A DNA stretch of 64,000 nucleotides, from positions 39,438,475-39,502,474 of the forward strand of contig OX155980.1 in NCBI GenBank assembly GCA_944548615.1. Direction: 5' to 3'. Positions 21,223 to 31,429 of this stretch are shown piece by piece. Each line of letters begins with the position of its first letter. Position 1 is the first letter of the stretch. The notes below the pieces were generated by a model. It saw nothing but the letters and a program-made list of their open reading frames with translations. It was not told the DNA's origin and did not search any database. This DNA comes from Micropterix aruncella. Lineage: Eukaryota; Arthropoda; Insecta; Lepidoptera; Micropterigidae. Position numbers and translations under genes: made by a program.

Positions 21223-22415
21223 CTGATAGATTACAGACATATTGACACACTCACAACACTATTTCAATTGTATAAATATATATATTCACTGCAACTGTTT
21301 TTACTTAATTGCTCTTCAGAAATGCCGCTGGTTCTATAAAAGAAAAAAGAGGTAATTTATTATTATAATAATACAATGTCGCTGAAACGTCAATATGTTA
21401 TATGTCAGAAAAGTCAGCTTTCAGGAGAGAGTTGCGTTACACATTATAGTGCGAGCCCCATTATGGAATAGTAACCTAATTTGAGGTAGTGAAGTATTTC
21501 GTGTCCAAGGCGCCACCATCTACCGCACGGTCTATACATCCCCAGTTTGTACGCTTAGGCTACAGCCTGAAGGGATATTCGTCAGATTTCATTAGTAAAT
21601 TCACTGATACTCAAAATTTTCAAAAGCATTTTTTTGTTATATACGTGTAAGGAGTTAACTTTAATAAGGTGAGCTTTGCTATTTCATCTTTATATATGTA
21701 TGTTTGCCGCGTAAAGTTGTAGCACCCTAGGTTTCGGCGATGTTGTAACCGCCGTTGTCCAGGCAAGACTGATGTACTGTCAATCATCATCCGTTGTTCT
21801 GCGTTTATCAGTTGCTCCGCGGAACAACGGATTACGATTAACAGTAATTCAGTCTACCCTAGTTTTCTAGGGTAGACAGTTGTTTTGAAATTTGTGGGGT
21901 TTTACAAACGCAATTTGTGTGGTTATAAATCTAGGATCATATGCTTGCAAATGTCGTAGTTGCAATAATATGGGAATGCATAGGAATGCAATGGTAAATA
22001 TAGTAGGAGTGTATGTATCTCTAATAAGGGGATACCTTTTTTATGAAAGGGAATATTATTTCAATGGATTGTTTTATTTTAGATGACTACTCATGAAAGA
22101 AAAAAAACCGTATAAAATGGGTTGGTGGGAATATCATTCGTGTGCCGGGGGTTCCGTACCTTGATGGAGAAAGTTTATAGTATGAAAGATTTTCACACAC
22201 ATTGACTAGATAAGGAGCTTTAGCATTCCATTGATAATGATATTTTTAAATATACAACAGTAGTGTTAATAAGGTACTTCCGCGATCACCAGTTTCTGTA
22301 TGTCAATTTTGTATGAGATCTAGGACTTTGAACTTTAGAAGGGCAACAGGGGTGTCAACCTGCTGGAGGCGTCTAAGCGTGTGTTTTCCCACCTGACTCA
22401 TGTAAATTCTTACCC
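21223..22415. other. AT-rich sequence with two small hairpins
   Basis: No coding sequence recognised. CCGTTGTTC...GAACAACGG (about 21,789-21,829) and a perfect 11-bp hairpin at 21,852-21,877 lie close together. The GGGGGTTCCGTACC word at about 22,147 recalls the dispersed repeat at 13.35 kb. Confidence 0.35.
21852..21877. repeat. Perfect 11-bp hairpin with TTTT loop
   Basis: GTCTACCCTAG (21,852-21,862), TTTT, CTAGGGTAGAC (21,867-21,877). Its role is unknown; it may mark the middle or end of a small foldback repeat. Confidence 0.85.
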
Positions 22416-22439
22416 ATCACTTTCCCGGTTAACATTTAA

Positions 22440-22560
22440 ACATTTTAATTATTGTTTATGATATTATCAACCTACTATCCACCTAAATGCTTACCTGGTT
22501 GTAACACCGCAACTATCAACCTAAACGCTTACCTGGTTGCCTATTTAATCTATTTAATCC
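22440..22560. repeat. Short degenerate tandem repeat
   Basis: ATCAACCTACTATCCACCTA...GCTTACCTGGTTG is followed by TATCAACCTAAACGCTTACC TGGTTGCC, about two units of 45-50 bp. Confidence 0.55.
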
Positions 22561-22837
22561 CCTACATGTATGCTCTCATAAGTATCGATTTTTATTTATC
22601 ATAAAAAAACACATAAGTAGACATTTATGATTGTGTTGTTTTTCAAAAATCTGGCAGAATAATTCCTATCAAAAACTAATATATTGAAATATTTCCTTAA
22701 GTTTTCAATGACCATGAACGTACATTGTTCTGTCAACATTAAAGTTTGTCTTATCATTTAAATTAACTAAAATGACCTTACTATACGTTGTCCAAGTGCC
22801 GTCAATGCACCCTTGTTGTGAGTTATGAGACACTGCT

Positions 22838-23080
22838 AATGCTAACCTACTGGTTTACCTACTAGAGATTTATTTTTATTACTAAAATATTTATCGGCAC
22901 TTTATTTAAGTGTCATCTCCTAATACGTCAAACCCCTGATAGTGCTTCACTACTAATGCTAACCTTTTACCTACTAAAGGATTTATTTTCGCCTTCTTTT
23001 AGTACCGTCGCCTACATTAAACCCCATACAGTTCTACACAAATAGTGCTAACCTTTTATCTACTATAGCATATACGTTCA
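22838..23080. repeat. Imperfect tandem repeat, about 100-bp period
   Basis: Three copies of (AC)TAATGCTAACC-TTTACCTACTA.(A)GATTTATTTT at about 22,846, 22,953 and 23,045, separated by variable AT-rich spacers (TAGTGCTTCACTAC, ACCCCATACAGTTC). Confidence 0.55.
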
Positions 23081-25073
23081 TCGTATTGTATTTACATTTT
23101 GACAATTTAATCAAAAAATATGCTTTAAAATGATGCAGAAATTCCCTTTTTTTTAAATCCAGCTGTATAGGTTAGTAGATCTCATTAAGATTTGTCTATT
23201 TTTTTCCAAAAATACTTTTTATTGGCGTGATTACGCAAAGATGTTATACCTAAATGGTAATGTTTTTTTTAGTTTTTGTAACGGTTTGTTTATGGATATT
23301 TGACGCGATCCGTGATTCTGCTGCAATACAAATTATGGCGTAAACTCTAACAAAATCAACGAAACGATAAATATGTAAATTAAGGTGTCAATAACTACAG
23401 ACATCACTGAAGCATTCGTTAATCGCGCGTGTTTCAGTAGTTATTGCCGCTTTTATTAGCCAGTCCAGCGGCATGACGTAGAGCCTTGTTGTTACAGCGA
23501 CGTCAAACCACACAGAAACAGGATCAGATAGCGACGTTCCTCTGAAAACGTCATGTTTAATTCAATAAATTAGTATGTATGAGGTCAATCAGAGAAAAAT
23601 GGCGATTGAACAGAGAAAGAAGATAATAATATAACTCCAGAGCCGCCGCACTTTTCGTATACCGTACCAGTTAAAAAAACAGTTGATTCACCCCGAGACT
23701 TACCCAGCAAGCCAAGGAAGTCATCTCATTCAGAAATCGCAAGCCGTAAACATTCGAATTTCTTACGAGCGACAAAAAGCAATAAAGATTTACATTTTGA
23801 ACGTACGTCGCACGATATACAAACGCGCGACGCGGCAAATTCAAATATTTGATTCCCCCATACGACGGACTTTAAATATTATTTTTGTCGTCTGTATATG
23901 AGATATTCCCAACCAAAATTTCACAATGTGACTGCTGCCCAACGAGGCACCTGTGTTCCGATTTCAAGACTCTAAGTCCAACGTTTATCACAGACATGGT
24001 TGGCTATAATTCTCTCTGTCTCAGAAGAGAAATGTTGACCATGTCCTATGTTTTAATCTAATTCATGGTAAAACTGATAACCCTAGCTTACTAGCCAAGG
24101 TGGATATTTTCGTACCAAAATAATTATGTTCGTGCTCGATCGCACCATCTTTTCGCGTAGCCGTTCTCGCGCATTAAACTTACGAGGTAGAATTTGTTGG
24201 CGCGTGCTTTGCGGCGCTTATATAAAAGTCACTTGATGTCACCAGATTTTGATATCTTTACCATCAACCCTCACTCGTTTAAATTGCAGACTATTAATTA
24301 TTTAGTCTTATATGATAGCTAGTCTTATAAATATCATTCTATTTGTATACTTACGGTGATATCTTACTTTGTAAAAAAATACTTTGCAATGCCTTGGTTT
24401 TGCTGTAATGTTGATTAGTAATAATCGAATAAACAAATAAATAAATAATAAATACAATATTTTGAGACTAAAGTATGGCTAGAGCGCCCACTGGTCGACT
24501 AATTAAAACTATAATATTTTCAACTCTTGCCATGACAAAATGATGCCTGAATGCTAAATTTCAGCATTCATCGGATGAAGCGTTTGGACGTTATCTCACA
24601 CAGATAGACACACACACAGACAGACAGCCTAGAAAATGTCTTAATCACCTATAATAACAAACTGACAAAAAGTGTGCAACTTGCAAAAAGCAAATTTTAC
24701 ATGAGAGACAAAAACTGTGAATGAAATTATAAGGCATTTAATCTGAAAATCAAAGTATGTACCACAATATACGTAACTTTATATTGCTTTGACAAAACTC
24801 AATGGTCCTTACAAAAACCAGTCCTGATTTTCATGCATTTCTTAATTGGATTTTTCCTATGCAGTTCAGTAAACATTTCTTAATTAATATCAAATATAAA
24901 GACACATTTTCAGGTTAAAAAATATTTTCTTGAGATAGAGTAGATCATCACGAAATATAAGTGTATTCAAAATTTTTATTGTTATTACGATGTACTCCCG
25001 AAAAGTGCCATAATCAATTTATTCCAATTCGTTTGCTAACAAGGCGGAATTACTGCGCTTTTATCCTACTATA
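23081..25073. other. AT-rich sequence without recognised genes
   Basis: A 72-codon frame at 23,683-23,901 has no motif. Around 24,590-24,625 a CACACACAGACAGACAG stretch resembles the lepidopteran repeat of 13.35 kb. Nothing else is supportable. Confidence 0.35.
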
Positions 25074-25292
25074 TCTTACTAATATTATAAACGCGAAAGT
25101 TTGGATGTATGTATGGATGTTTGTTACTCTTTCACGCAAAAACTACTGAATGGATTTTGATGAAACTTTACAATAATATAGCTTACACATCAGAATAACA
25201 CATACGCTATAATTTATAAAGATATATAGTTTTCTATCATCATTATCACAATTTTCCATCACCACGCGGGTGAAACCGCTAGGCGCAGCTAA
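25074..25292 (+). mobile_element. Non-autonomous Helitron, 219 bp (copy 1)
   Basis: The element begins TCTTACTAATATTATAAACG after an A and ends with CCACGCGGGTGAAACCGCT, then AGGCGCAG and CTAA before a T. Helitrons insert between A and T, start with TC and end in CTRR after a short hairpin. Here GCGG...CCGC is the hairpin and CTAA the end. It shares over 90% identity with 54,043-54,261. It does not code and depends on Rep-helicase supplied by autonomous Helitrons. Confidence 0.75.
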
Positions 25293-25512
25293 TACTACGA
25301 GTATTATAAACGCGAAAGTTTGTAAGAATGTATGTATGGATGTTTGTTACTCTTTCACGCAAAACTACTGAATGGATTTTGATGAAACTTCACAATAATA
25401 TAGCTAACACATCAGAATAACGCATAGGCTATAATTTATAAAGATATAGTTTTCTATCATCATTATCACAATTTTCCATCACCACGCGGGTAAAACTGCG
25501 GGGCCCAGCTAG
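25293..25512 (+). mobile_element. Non-autonomous Helitron, directly adjacent copy 2
   Basis: Starting at once after copy 1 (ACTACGAGTATTATAAACGC), this copy repeats the same body and ends GCGGGGCCCAGCTAGT, with CTAG at 25,509-25,512. The first few bases differ from the canonical TCTTACTAAT, so this is either a tandem duplication with a damaged head or an end-to-end insertion. Confidence 0.7.
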
Positions 25513-26760
25513 TTACAAATAATGACATTAATAATAATTGGCATTGCAGCGATATTTACATCCAAAAAAAATCAATGTTAAATCTGCCGGGGCTTGTAAT
25601 ATTCCTTACAAAACCAGGCAAGTTCGAACTTGTTCCTGGTTGCTATTATATTTCGGGCAAATCTACAATTCAATTCACATGAAATTATTGCCCGGAATCG
25701 CACCATTCTTATGAACAAAGTCTATAACTTGTTTTTGACAAATTTGGGCTTGCCTGACCCCATCAATTGCTTTGCGTTCATTTAAAGTAACGGTGAAATG
25801 GACTGGGCCGTTGTTGAAGATTTTTTTTGGTTTTAATTATTATAAAAAATATATCTATCTTAGACAAAAAAGACCCTTTTTTGCTACCCTTATGCATGTG
25901 ACTCATTACATTGAACAACATGTATAAGAGATTTACTTAATTATACTCCTATTAGAAAACATTCCCTACCCCTAATCCAAATATAAATGCATGCGCAGTA
26001 GATGAGTTAATAATAGACTATCAAACTTTTGGCTTTTCGTAAACAAAGCAATTAGAGAACAAGTCCTTACGGTCTGTGTCTACAGCAAACATTCCCTCGA
26101 CGCTTTCAGGCGATTTAAAGTCGTTTGCAGAGGTCATGTTCAAGGCGCGCGTGTTTAGTATTTGATTAGATTACTGTCATTTTGGTAAAGTATTGCTCTT
26201 GTGGTTTTTTACAATTAATTTGCCAAATGGTTGACTTTGACTACACAGGGTATTGCAGCTGTGATTGCTGTACGTTATTCTGACCAAAATTGCTACATCA
26301 GCAAAGCGCAGTAATTGCGCAATGATTCTTTTGCTATCCACAAGAAAGAATCGCTCAAGCACCTGTAGAAAGTAGATGCTAGGGAATATTTTGCGCCTAC
26401 CTCATTAATCAGGAAAGATTTTTATCGGCGTGAACGCCTAGATCTGTGACCTTATTCGGGAGTAGAATAATTTCATAATTGACTTTAACAGGGTGGAGTG
26501 TCGCATTATCCAACGTGATAGAAATTAACGACCTCCAATAAGAATAACCTATGACAACCAGAGCACACCATTCGAATAATATAAAGCTCAGATTTCAAGT
26601 ATATAACAATAATCTCATGTAAAAGAACCTGTCGTAATAACCAAAATTTGTTTTCAGAAAAAAGTCTAGATAAAAAAAAGCTTTCTTGACTATTTATGGG
26701 TACGCGAATCTTTTAATTTTTACTTTGAAATCGGGGGACGGTGTATATAATACGTATAGA
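25513..26760. other. AT-rich, intron-like sequence
   Basis: No recognised coding sequence. A 61-codon minus-strand frame at 26,177-26,362 has no motif. Confidence 0.35.
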
Positions 26761-26831
26761 TTATGCATCTTCCAGCACGTCTTGCGTGTCGCCCGCGCCC
26801 TTCTCGTTCAGCACCTCATGTTGATGCCCAG
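26761..26831 (-). CDS. Possible terminal exon of an unidentified gene
   Basis: A GC-rich island on the minus strand begins after CTCAAGTTGAG (acceptor AG at 26,833-26,832; the frame is closed by TGA just before it) and encodes GHQHEVLNEKGAGDTQDVLEDA, shown here in two pieces GHQHEVLNEKGAG and DTQDVLEDA, then TAA. Third codon positions are mostly G or C (GAG, GTG, CTG, AAC, GAG, AAG, GGC, GCG, GGC, GAC), a coding signature against the AT-rich surroundings. The acidic tail suggests a protein C-terminus. It may belong to the same minus-strand gene as 21,073-21,222, as an alternative end, but that is speculation. The protein is not recognised. Confidence 0.4.
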
Positions 26832-26990
26832 CTCAACTTGAGTATTGTACGACACTTGTATCACTGATTAACTAATACATAACATATTATGATTTCTTTG
26901 CAATTTACAATCGTAATATCGTTGTAAAATCGCCAAAACATCGGGTGCTTCAAATTTCACGCGTTACAATGCGTTTATAATCTAAACTTA
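26832..26990. other. AT-rich spacer
   Basis: Nothing supportable seen. Confidence 0.3.
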
Positions 26991-27663
26991 CTTACTAATA
27001 TTATAAAGAAGTAATGTTCGTAAGTTTGTAAGTTTGTTTGTAGGGGCTAATCTCCGAAACTCCTCATCCGATTCAAAAATGTTTTGTTATGCTAAGTTAC
27101 ATTATCGACGAGTGCTATAGGCTATATTATGTTGGTTTTCAATACGAAATCACGATATTTGTAAATCAAATTGGAGACAAATGAGCTATTGAGTTGCTTT
27201 ATCGGTGTGCGCTGACAAAACGGTTTGATATATGTGAAAACAATATATGTCAAAAACATCGACCTCAAAAGTCTATAAAAAACTGGTTCTATATCTTATT
27301 TATAATAAAAATGATCTTTCATCATGGGTGTTGAAGAGAAATAAAATTATAGCCATTTACTGTAAGTTTTTAGTTGGTATAGTTTTAGAGATATTATGAA
27401 ATTAGTAACGCCTGCAAGCACCTCGAAATACCTGGCGGGCGGTGGCGTCTGCTGGCCCAGCAAGGTCAGCGTTCAGCGGAAGGTGGCGGGTGGCGAGAAA
27501 CAAGACGCGTACGTCTACGAGATAGGTATCGTGTATCTGAGAGGGGAAGTCTTGCACTATATATCTAAAGATAGCGTCTAAAAAGGCAAATAAAGGCTAC
27601 CCTACTTAAATTAACAAATCGATTCAAAACTTTACGCGAAGCGAAGCCGCGGGCAACAGCTAG
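26991..27663 (+). mobile_element. Non-autonomous Helitron with internal GC-rich segment
   Basis: The head (CTTACTAATATTATAAAG, then AAGTAATGTTCGTAAGTTTG and CTCCGAAACTCCTCATCCGA) and the tail (ACGCGAAGCGAAGCCGCGG, GCAACAG, CTAG at 27,660-27,663) match the common insect Helitron end types. The terminal hairpin is CGCGAAGCGAAGCCGCG. At 673 bp it is three times longer than the other copies here. The extra length includes a 107-nt GC-rich, coding-like segment at 27,419-27,525 unlike the rest of the element. Confidence 0.65.
27419..27525 (+). pseudogene. Exon-like segment probably captured by the Helitron
   Basis: Between CCTGCAAG| and GATAG|GTATCG lie 107 nt whose frame reads STSKYLAGGGVCWPSKVSV, then QRKVAGGEKQDAYVYEI. 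Third positions are overwhelmingly G or C (CTG, GCG, GGC, GTC, TGC, CCC, AGC, AAG, GTC, GTG, GAC, GCG, TAC, GAG), strong evidence that this was once protein-coding in this frame. Helitrons are known to capture host exons. The parent gene is not recognised. A host exon into whose flanking introns two Helitron ends fell is the alternative. Confidence 0.45.
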
Positions 27664-28726
27664 CTATTTTATAAAGTTGTTTATAAACCGTGATGGTGTT
27701 TTATTTCATATTATAAAGTTTTATTTGCAGTTATTGGGTAAAACGATGTTTACTATTGAAACGATGTGTTGATTGAAATGATGTAAAAATTGATGCCAAA
27801 TCTATGACGTTGCTGAAAGCAATTTTGGAGCCAATAAAAAACGCCAAATGTGTATTCATCCGATATATTTTTTAATGAAATAAATTCTGAATATATTTCT
27901 ATGTTGTCTTTTTACGTTTTAATTAGGGGGTGGAGGGTAAAGAGAGAACTAACTTTTGGTCTTAACTTGGGTCAGGTTCAAACTCCCTTCCTCCAATTTC
28001 CAGTTGGTCGTAAAGGTGGTAGCGTGGTTAATGTGATTGTATCGTATCGTATGCAACGTTTGCAAGGTTGGAAATCATCTAGGTTTGCAGCATCTGCGTG
28101 TCGTCGTGTTACAACTAAACGCACATATGATGCCAACCTGATACGTAAAACCAAAAAAATGTATTTTTAATACACTAAACCAGAGACAAACTATAATAAA
28201 GGCCACTGACAATCATTAAAAATAGTCGGACTATCGAGCCAGGGTTCTTTGCCCCGTTGGGGTCAAAGTTGCTAGTTTCGTTTAAGTAATGGAGTATTCT
28301 GTATTGCGTTGATGCTTTCGAGACTTGCAGCGTAGCTGAGTAATAAGTAATTGAAGTGTATCTATGGAATCTATGAAACTTGCAAATGGAATGCCGACGC
28401 ATCTGCGCTCTAGTTAGATTTAAGCTTTGTCCAGAAGGGGCGAATTCGCCGCGAATCGTTACACTCGTATACGCATGCGCGTAGCCGTAGGCGATGTACT
28501 GACGATCAAGCATTCTTGTCAAGCATTGCGTTGCGGGCTGGGCAGGGATCGTAAACCGCAGGAAATATGCAAATATATAAAAAAAATATTTACTAAAAAT
28601 TCCTAATTGTGTAGTTTTATACCAGGGAGTCACGTCATTCATCAATCAATTACGTCTAATTAACGTGACCACAACTTACGCGCTCCTTCTGGCCGCAATT
28701 TACGCGCGTATTCGGCTATTCTAGAC
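27664..28726. other. No recognised gene
   Basis: Two longer open frames (106 codons plus at 27,850; 156 codons minus at 28,175-28,645) have no motif and no coding bias I can see. The GC-richer part near 28,430-28,560 may be decayed repeat. Confidence 0.3.
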
Positions 28727-29535
28727 AAGAGGGATGACTCTTGAATAGATCCGGTGCAGTTGGACCGTTATGGTCCTCTGTGTTTATGTTTCGGGAGCTA
28801 ATGGTCCCTGTTAGAGTTTAGCCACTAAGATCCAGTTTTATAGGGCCGATCAAATGTACGGGTCAACACCCATCCGGCGGCCTCCACGCAGAAGAGAGAG
28901 CCAGGATGGGACGCTAGTCTGCGGGTCAGTCTTCTTTAGGATTCAACCTTCGGGCGCTCCTGGACGGTTTGCGCTCCGTGCGGCGTCAACCAATCGATTG
29001 TGCATTCCGACTAAAAGCCGGGGTAGTCTGGGAATAGTAATGTTTCCTATAGAGCGGGGGTGGTTGTTAACCTTATGGCAACTGCTCTTGAAATCACCAT
29101 TCGGCCACTCGATCGAGGGTATTCACCCGGGATCGGGTGGCGGCATCCTTTGTCCGCCTTATTAGAGCCGGGCAAAGGATACCGTGGGCTGCGATAGATT
29201 CGGTAGACACCGAATCACCGCTTTATAAGGGAGAGGACCGCGCAAGCGACCTCGATACTCTAACCAGTCAGGAGGCAGGAGGTATCCTGAAGGGTAATTC
29301 CTGACGAAGATATCCTTCCAAACTGGTAGACAGGGGGCGAGGCTGTCCGCGGGTACCGTTACCGGTGCCTCGTCGTAAGGCGGTGGCCTCTGTCGGGCAG
29401 GTGGAGTAACTAGACAGTGGATTACTTTTTTTCTTAAATCTTCTGCGCTCACCTCACGGGAGACAGAACGATCAATATCGTTAAAAATTCCTGAGGTGAC
29501 GGGTTCTTCCGTTGTAGTCGACAGCTCTAGTTGTG
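28727..29535 (-). repeat. GC-rich dispersed repeat, near full length (copy 4)
   Basis: Read on the minus strand this matches 5,809-6,520 throughout: GTCGACTACAACGGAAGAAC, CCACCGCCTTACGACGAGGC, GGTCCTCTCCCTTATAAAGC, CCCGCTCTATAGGAAAC and GAGGCCGCCGGATGGGTGTT. From about 29,510 to 29,162 the frame is open for over 110 codons, starting ELSTTTEEPVTSG and including REVSAEDLRKKVIH, RPPPYDEAPVTVPAD and RGPLPYKAVIRCLPN. The same start peptide (STTMGEPVTSGSF in copy 1) and the same SREVSAEDL appear in neighbouring copies, so the frame looks ancestral. A and B box-like motifs 44 nt apart are also kept (TGGTTGACGCC and GGTTGAATCC). The element type is undetermined. Confidence 0.7.
29162..29452 (-). pseudogene. 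Open frame inside GC-rich repeat copy 4
   Basis: About 96 codons, extending upstream to about 29,510 without a stop. It is proline-rich and basic (APCLPVWKD, GYLLPPDWLEYRGRL, RGPLPYKAVIR). No domain recognised. Because the beginning of this frame is conserved in copies 1, 3 and the tandem units, it may be the N-terminus of an element-encoded protein or an upstream peptide in its leader. Other copies have stops in the distal part. Confidence 0.3.
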
Positions 29536-29965
29536 TTTATGTTCCAGACGGAGATACCCTTCCAAACTGGTAGTCAGGGGGCAAGGCTGCCCGCTGTTTA
29601 CCTTTCCCGGTGCCTCGCCGTAAGGCGTTGGCCTCTGACGGGCAGGCGCAGCTAGTCTGTGGATTGTTTTTTTCCCAAGTCTTCTGCGCTCACCTCACGG
29701 GAGACAGAATTATCAATATCGTTAAAACTTCCTGAGGTGACGGGTTCTCCCGTTGTAGTCGACAGCTCTAGTTTATGTTCCAGGCGGAGATACCCTTTCA
29801 AACTGATATTCAGCGAGCAATGCTGCCCTATGAGTGCCTTTCCCGGTGCCTCGCCGTAAGGCGTTGGCTCTCACGGGAGACAGAACGATCGAATATCTTT
29901 AAAACTTCCTGAGGTAACGGGTTTGCCCATTGTAGTTGACAACTCTAATTCTGTTTATGGGTCGG
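29536..29965 (-). repeat. Tandem partial copies of the GC-rich repeat (about 240-bp period)
   Basis: CTTCCAAACTGGTAGTCAGG occurs at about 29,306 (with one change), 29,552 and, as CTTTCAAACTGATATTCAGC, at 29,790, giving a period of about 238-246 bp. Each unit carries the 5' part of the family: CGTAAGGCGTTGGCCTCTGA, CTCACCTCACGGGAGACAG and CTTCCTGAGGTGACGGGTTC. The last unit is truncated. The frame ELSTTTGEPVTSGSFND-VSREVSAEDLGKK is preserved in the middle unit and then hits TAG. Confidence 0.75.
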
Positions 29966-30545
29966 ACCAACTCATGGGTCAGCACCCATCCGGTAGCCTC
30001 CTCTTAGAGGTTTGAACCATGGTAAGATTCTTGAGCCCCCTTCAACTAGGTATGCAGACGGTCATTTTCCCCTGGGAATCGTTCTTCGGGCGCATCTGGG
30101 CAGTTTGCTCATCGTGCGGCGTCAGTCAATCGACTGTGCTTTCCGACTGATGACCTGGGGAGTCTGGAAACGACTTTGTTTCCTATAGAGCGGGATGGCT
30201 GATGACCTATTGACAGCCGCTCTTCAACCGACCGGTCGGATAACCAATCCGGCGTGAAAAGTCAATTAAAGGATGCCACGGTTCGCGATGATTTAAATTG
30301 AATCGCCGCTTGCATTAGGTAGAGGCCCGCACAAGCGACCTCGAACCGGTAACAAGTCGGGAGGTCGGAGAAATACGGCCATAATTGGTAGTCAGGGGCG
30401 AGGCAGCTCGCTGGGTGCTTTCTCAGTGCCTCGCGTAAGGCGTTGTTCTCTGACGGACCAGTTGGCGGAGCTAGAAAGTGGATTGTTTATGTCTCTATGT
30501 CTCTACGCTCATTTCAGGGTGAAAGAACGATCACACATTAAGGGT
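29966..30545 (-). repeat. GC-rich dispersed repeat, diverged copy 5
   Basis: Landmarks on the minus strand: GAGGCTACCGGATGGGTGCT, CTATAGGAAACAAAG, GTCGGAAAGCACAGTCGATT, GGCATCCTTTAATTG and AACGCCTTACGCGAGGCA. It is more diverged than copy 4, with small deletions. It lies head to tail with the tandem units, so four partial or full copies occupy 28.7-30.5 kb. Confidence 0.65.
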
Positions 30546-31232
30546 CCATGAATAAACTGGGGCTCATTGACATAATTCGCATTTTCAACCTAAAAATGCC
30601 ATTCGAAATCAGATTTTCTGGCGATTCGTTTTGTGTATCAGAAACTAAAAAGATCGCGCTGATAGCTACAGAAATCCATTAATAATAAAACACTTTATTA
30701 ATTAAATTATTCCAGAAAAAAGAAAAATATTTTTCCAAGAGCAAGTAGGATTTTTTGTTAATTTTCTACTAGCCTTTGGAAAAAGTATTATAACTAATTC
30801 TGGAATTATTTAACATAGTCAAACAATAAAATATTTCATTATTTACATTTAGAATCACATTTTGATTTTTCTGGCCAGTATAAAGGATTTGTAGCTTAAC
30901 ATGAAATTTATTTAAAACTTGCTTAATGTCGATTAACCCCTCTAAATCCTGTACCCTTCATATTGTTATACTAGCCTGAGGTGATCGGTTAGCCCCCATC
31001 ATAGTTGATCCTGCCTCACTATACATACAGAAAGATTTCTGGCATATTGAACCTAAAACCTCATTTTAAAGTTGTATATTTGATATTCTGGCTATAGGTG
31101 TTGCCATCCTATTGTTTATGTTAGTATTTCTTTCTGTATAAACATTCTAAGACAGAACTTTAGCTTTGAGACTTTAAAAGATTTTAAATATTTTCCTATT
31201 TTTGATATAGTTGGCACATTTAAATCATAACA
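30546..31232. other. AT-rich, intron-like sequence
   Basis: Nothing recognised. If the exon at 31,233-31,429 is real, this is its upstream intron. Confidence 0.35.
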
Positions 31233-31429
31233 GTATACTTTTTAAATCATTCAAATATTCTTATAATGGCCCTCGAGATGCTATGAGTCCACGGGAAGAA
31301 GAGTTAGATGATCTACGGGCAGGCAGAGTAGGCCTTCGCACAGTCATAAATGAAAAACATAAAGAGAGCGGAGGAATAATTAGAAGAGCATTCCGCTTCG
31401 TCATGCCGCACCCTCTGCACAGAATTTAA
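31233..31429 (+). CDS. Possible terminal exon of an unidentified gene
   Basis: After AAATCATAACAG (acceptor candidate ending at 31,232; another, TTGATATAG, ends at 31,210) a frame stays open to a TAA at 31,427-31,429. Its last 50 codons look coding: GPRDAMSPREEELDDLRAG, then RVGLRTVINEKHKESGG and IIRRAFRFVMPHPLHRI. Charged residues, few low-complexity runs, and more balanced composition than the flanks support this. The 250 nt that follow are also more balanced in composition and might be 3' untranslated sequence. The protein is not recognised, and the exon start is uncertain. Confidence 0.35.

Noticed and set aside
22440..23080. Repeats considered as a CRISPR-like array
   Set aside because: Units are diverged with irregular spacers, and the genome is eukaryotic.
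27850..28645. Frames of 106 (plus) and 156 (minus) codons
   Set aside because: No motif, no splice context, low-complexity composition and no coding bias visible.
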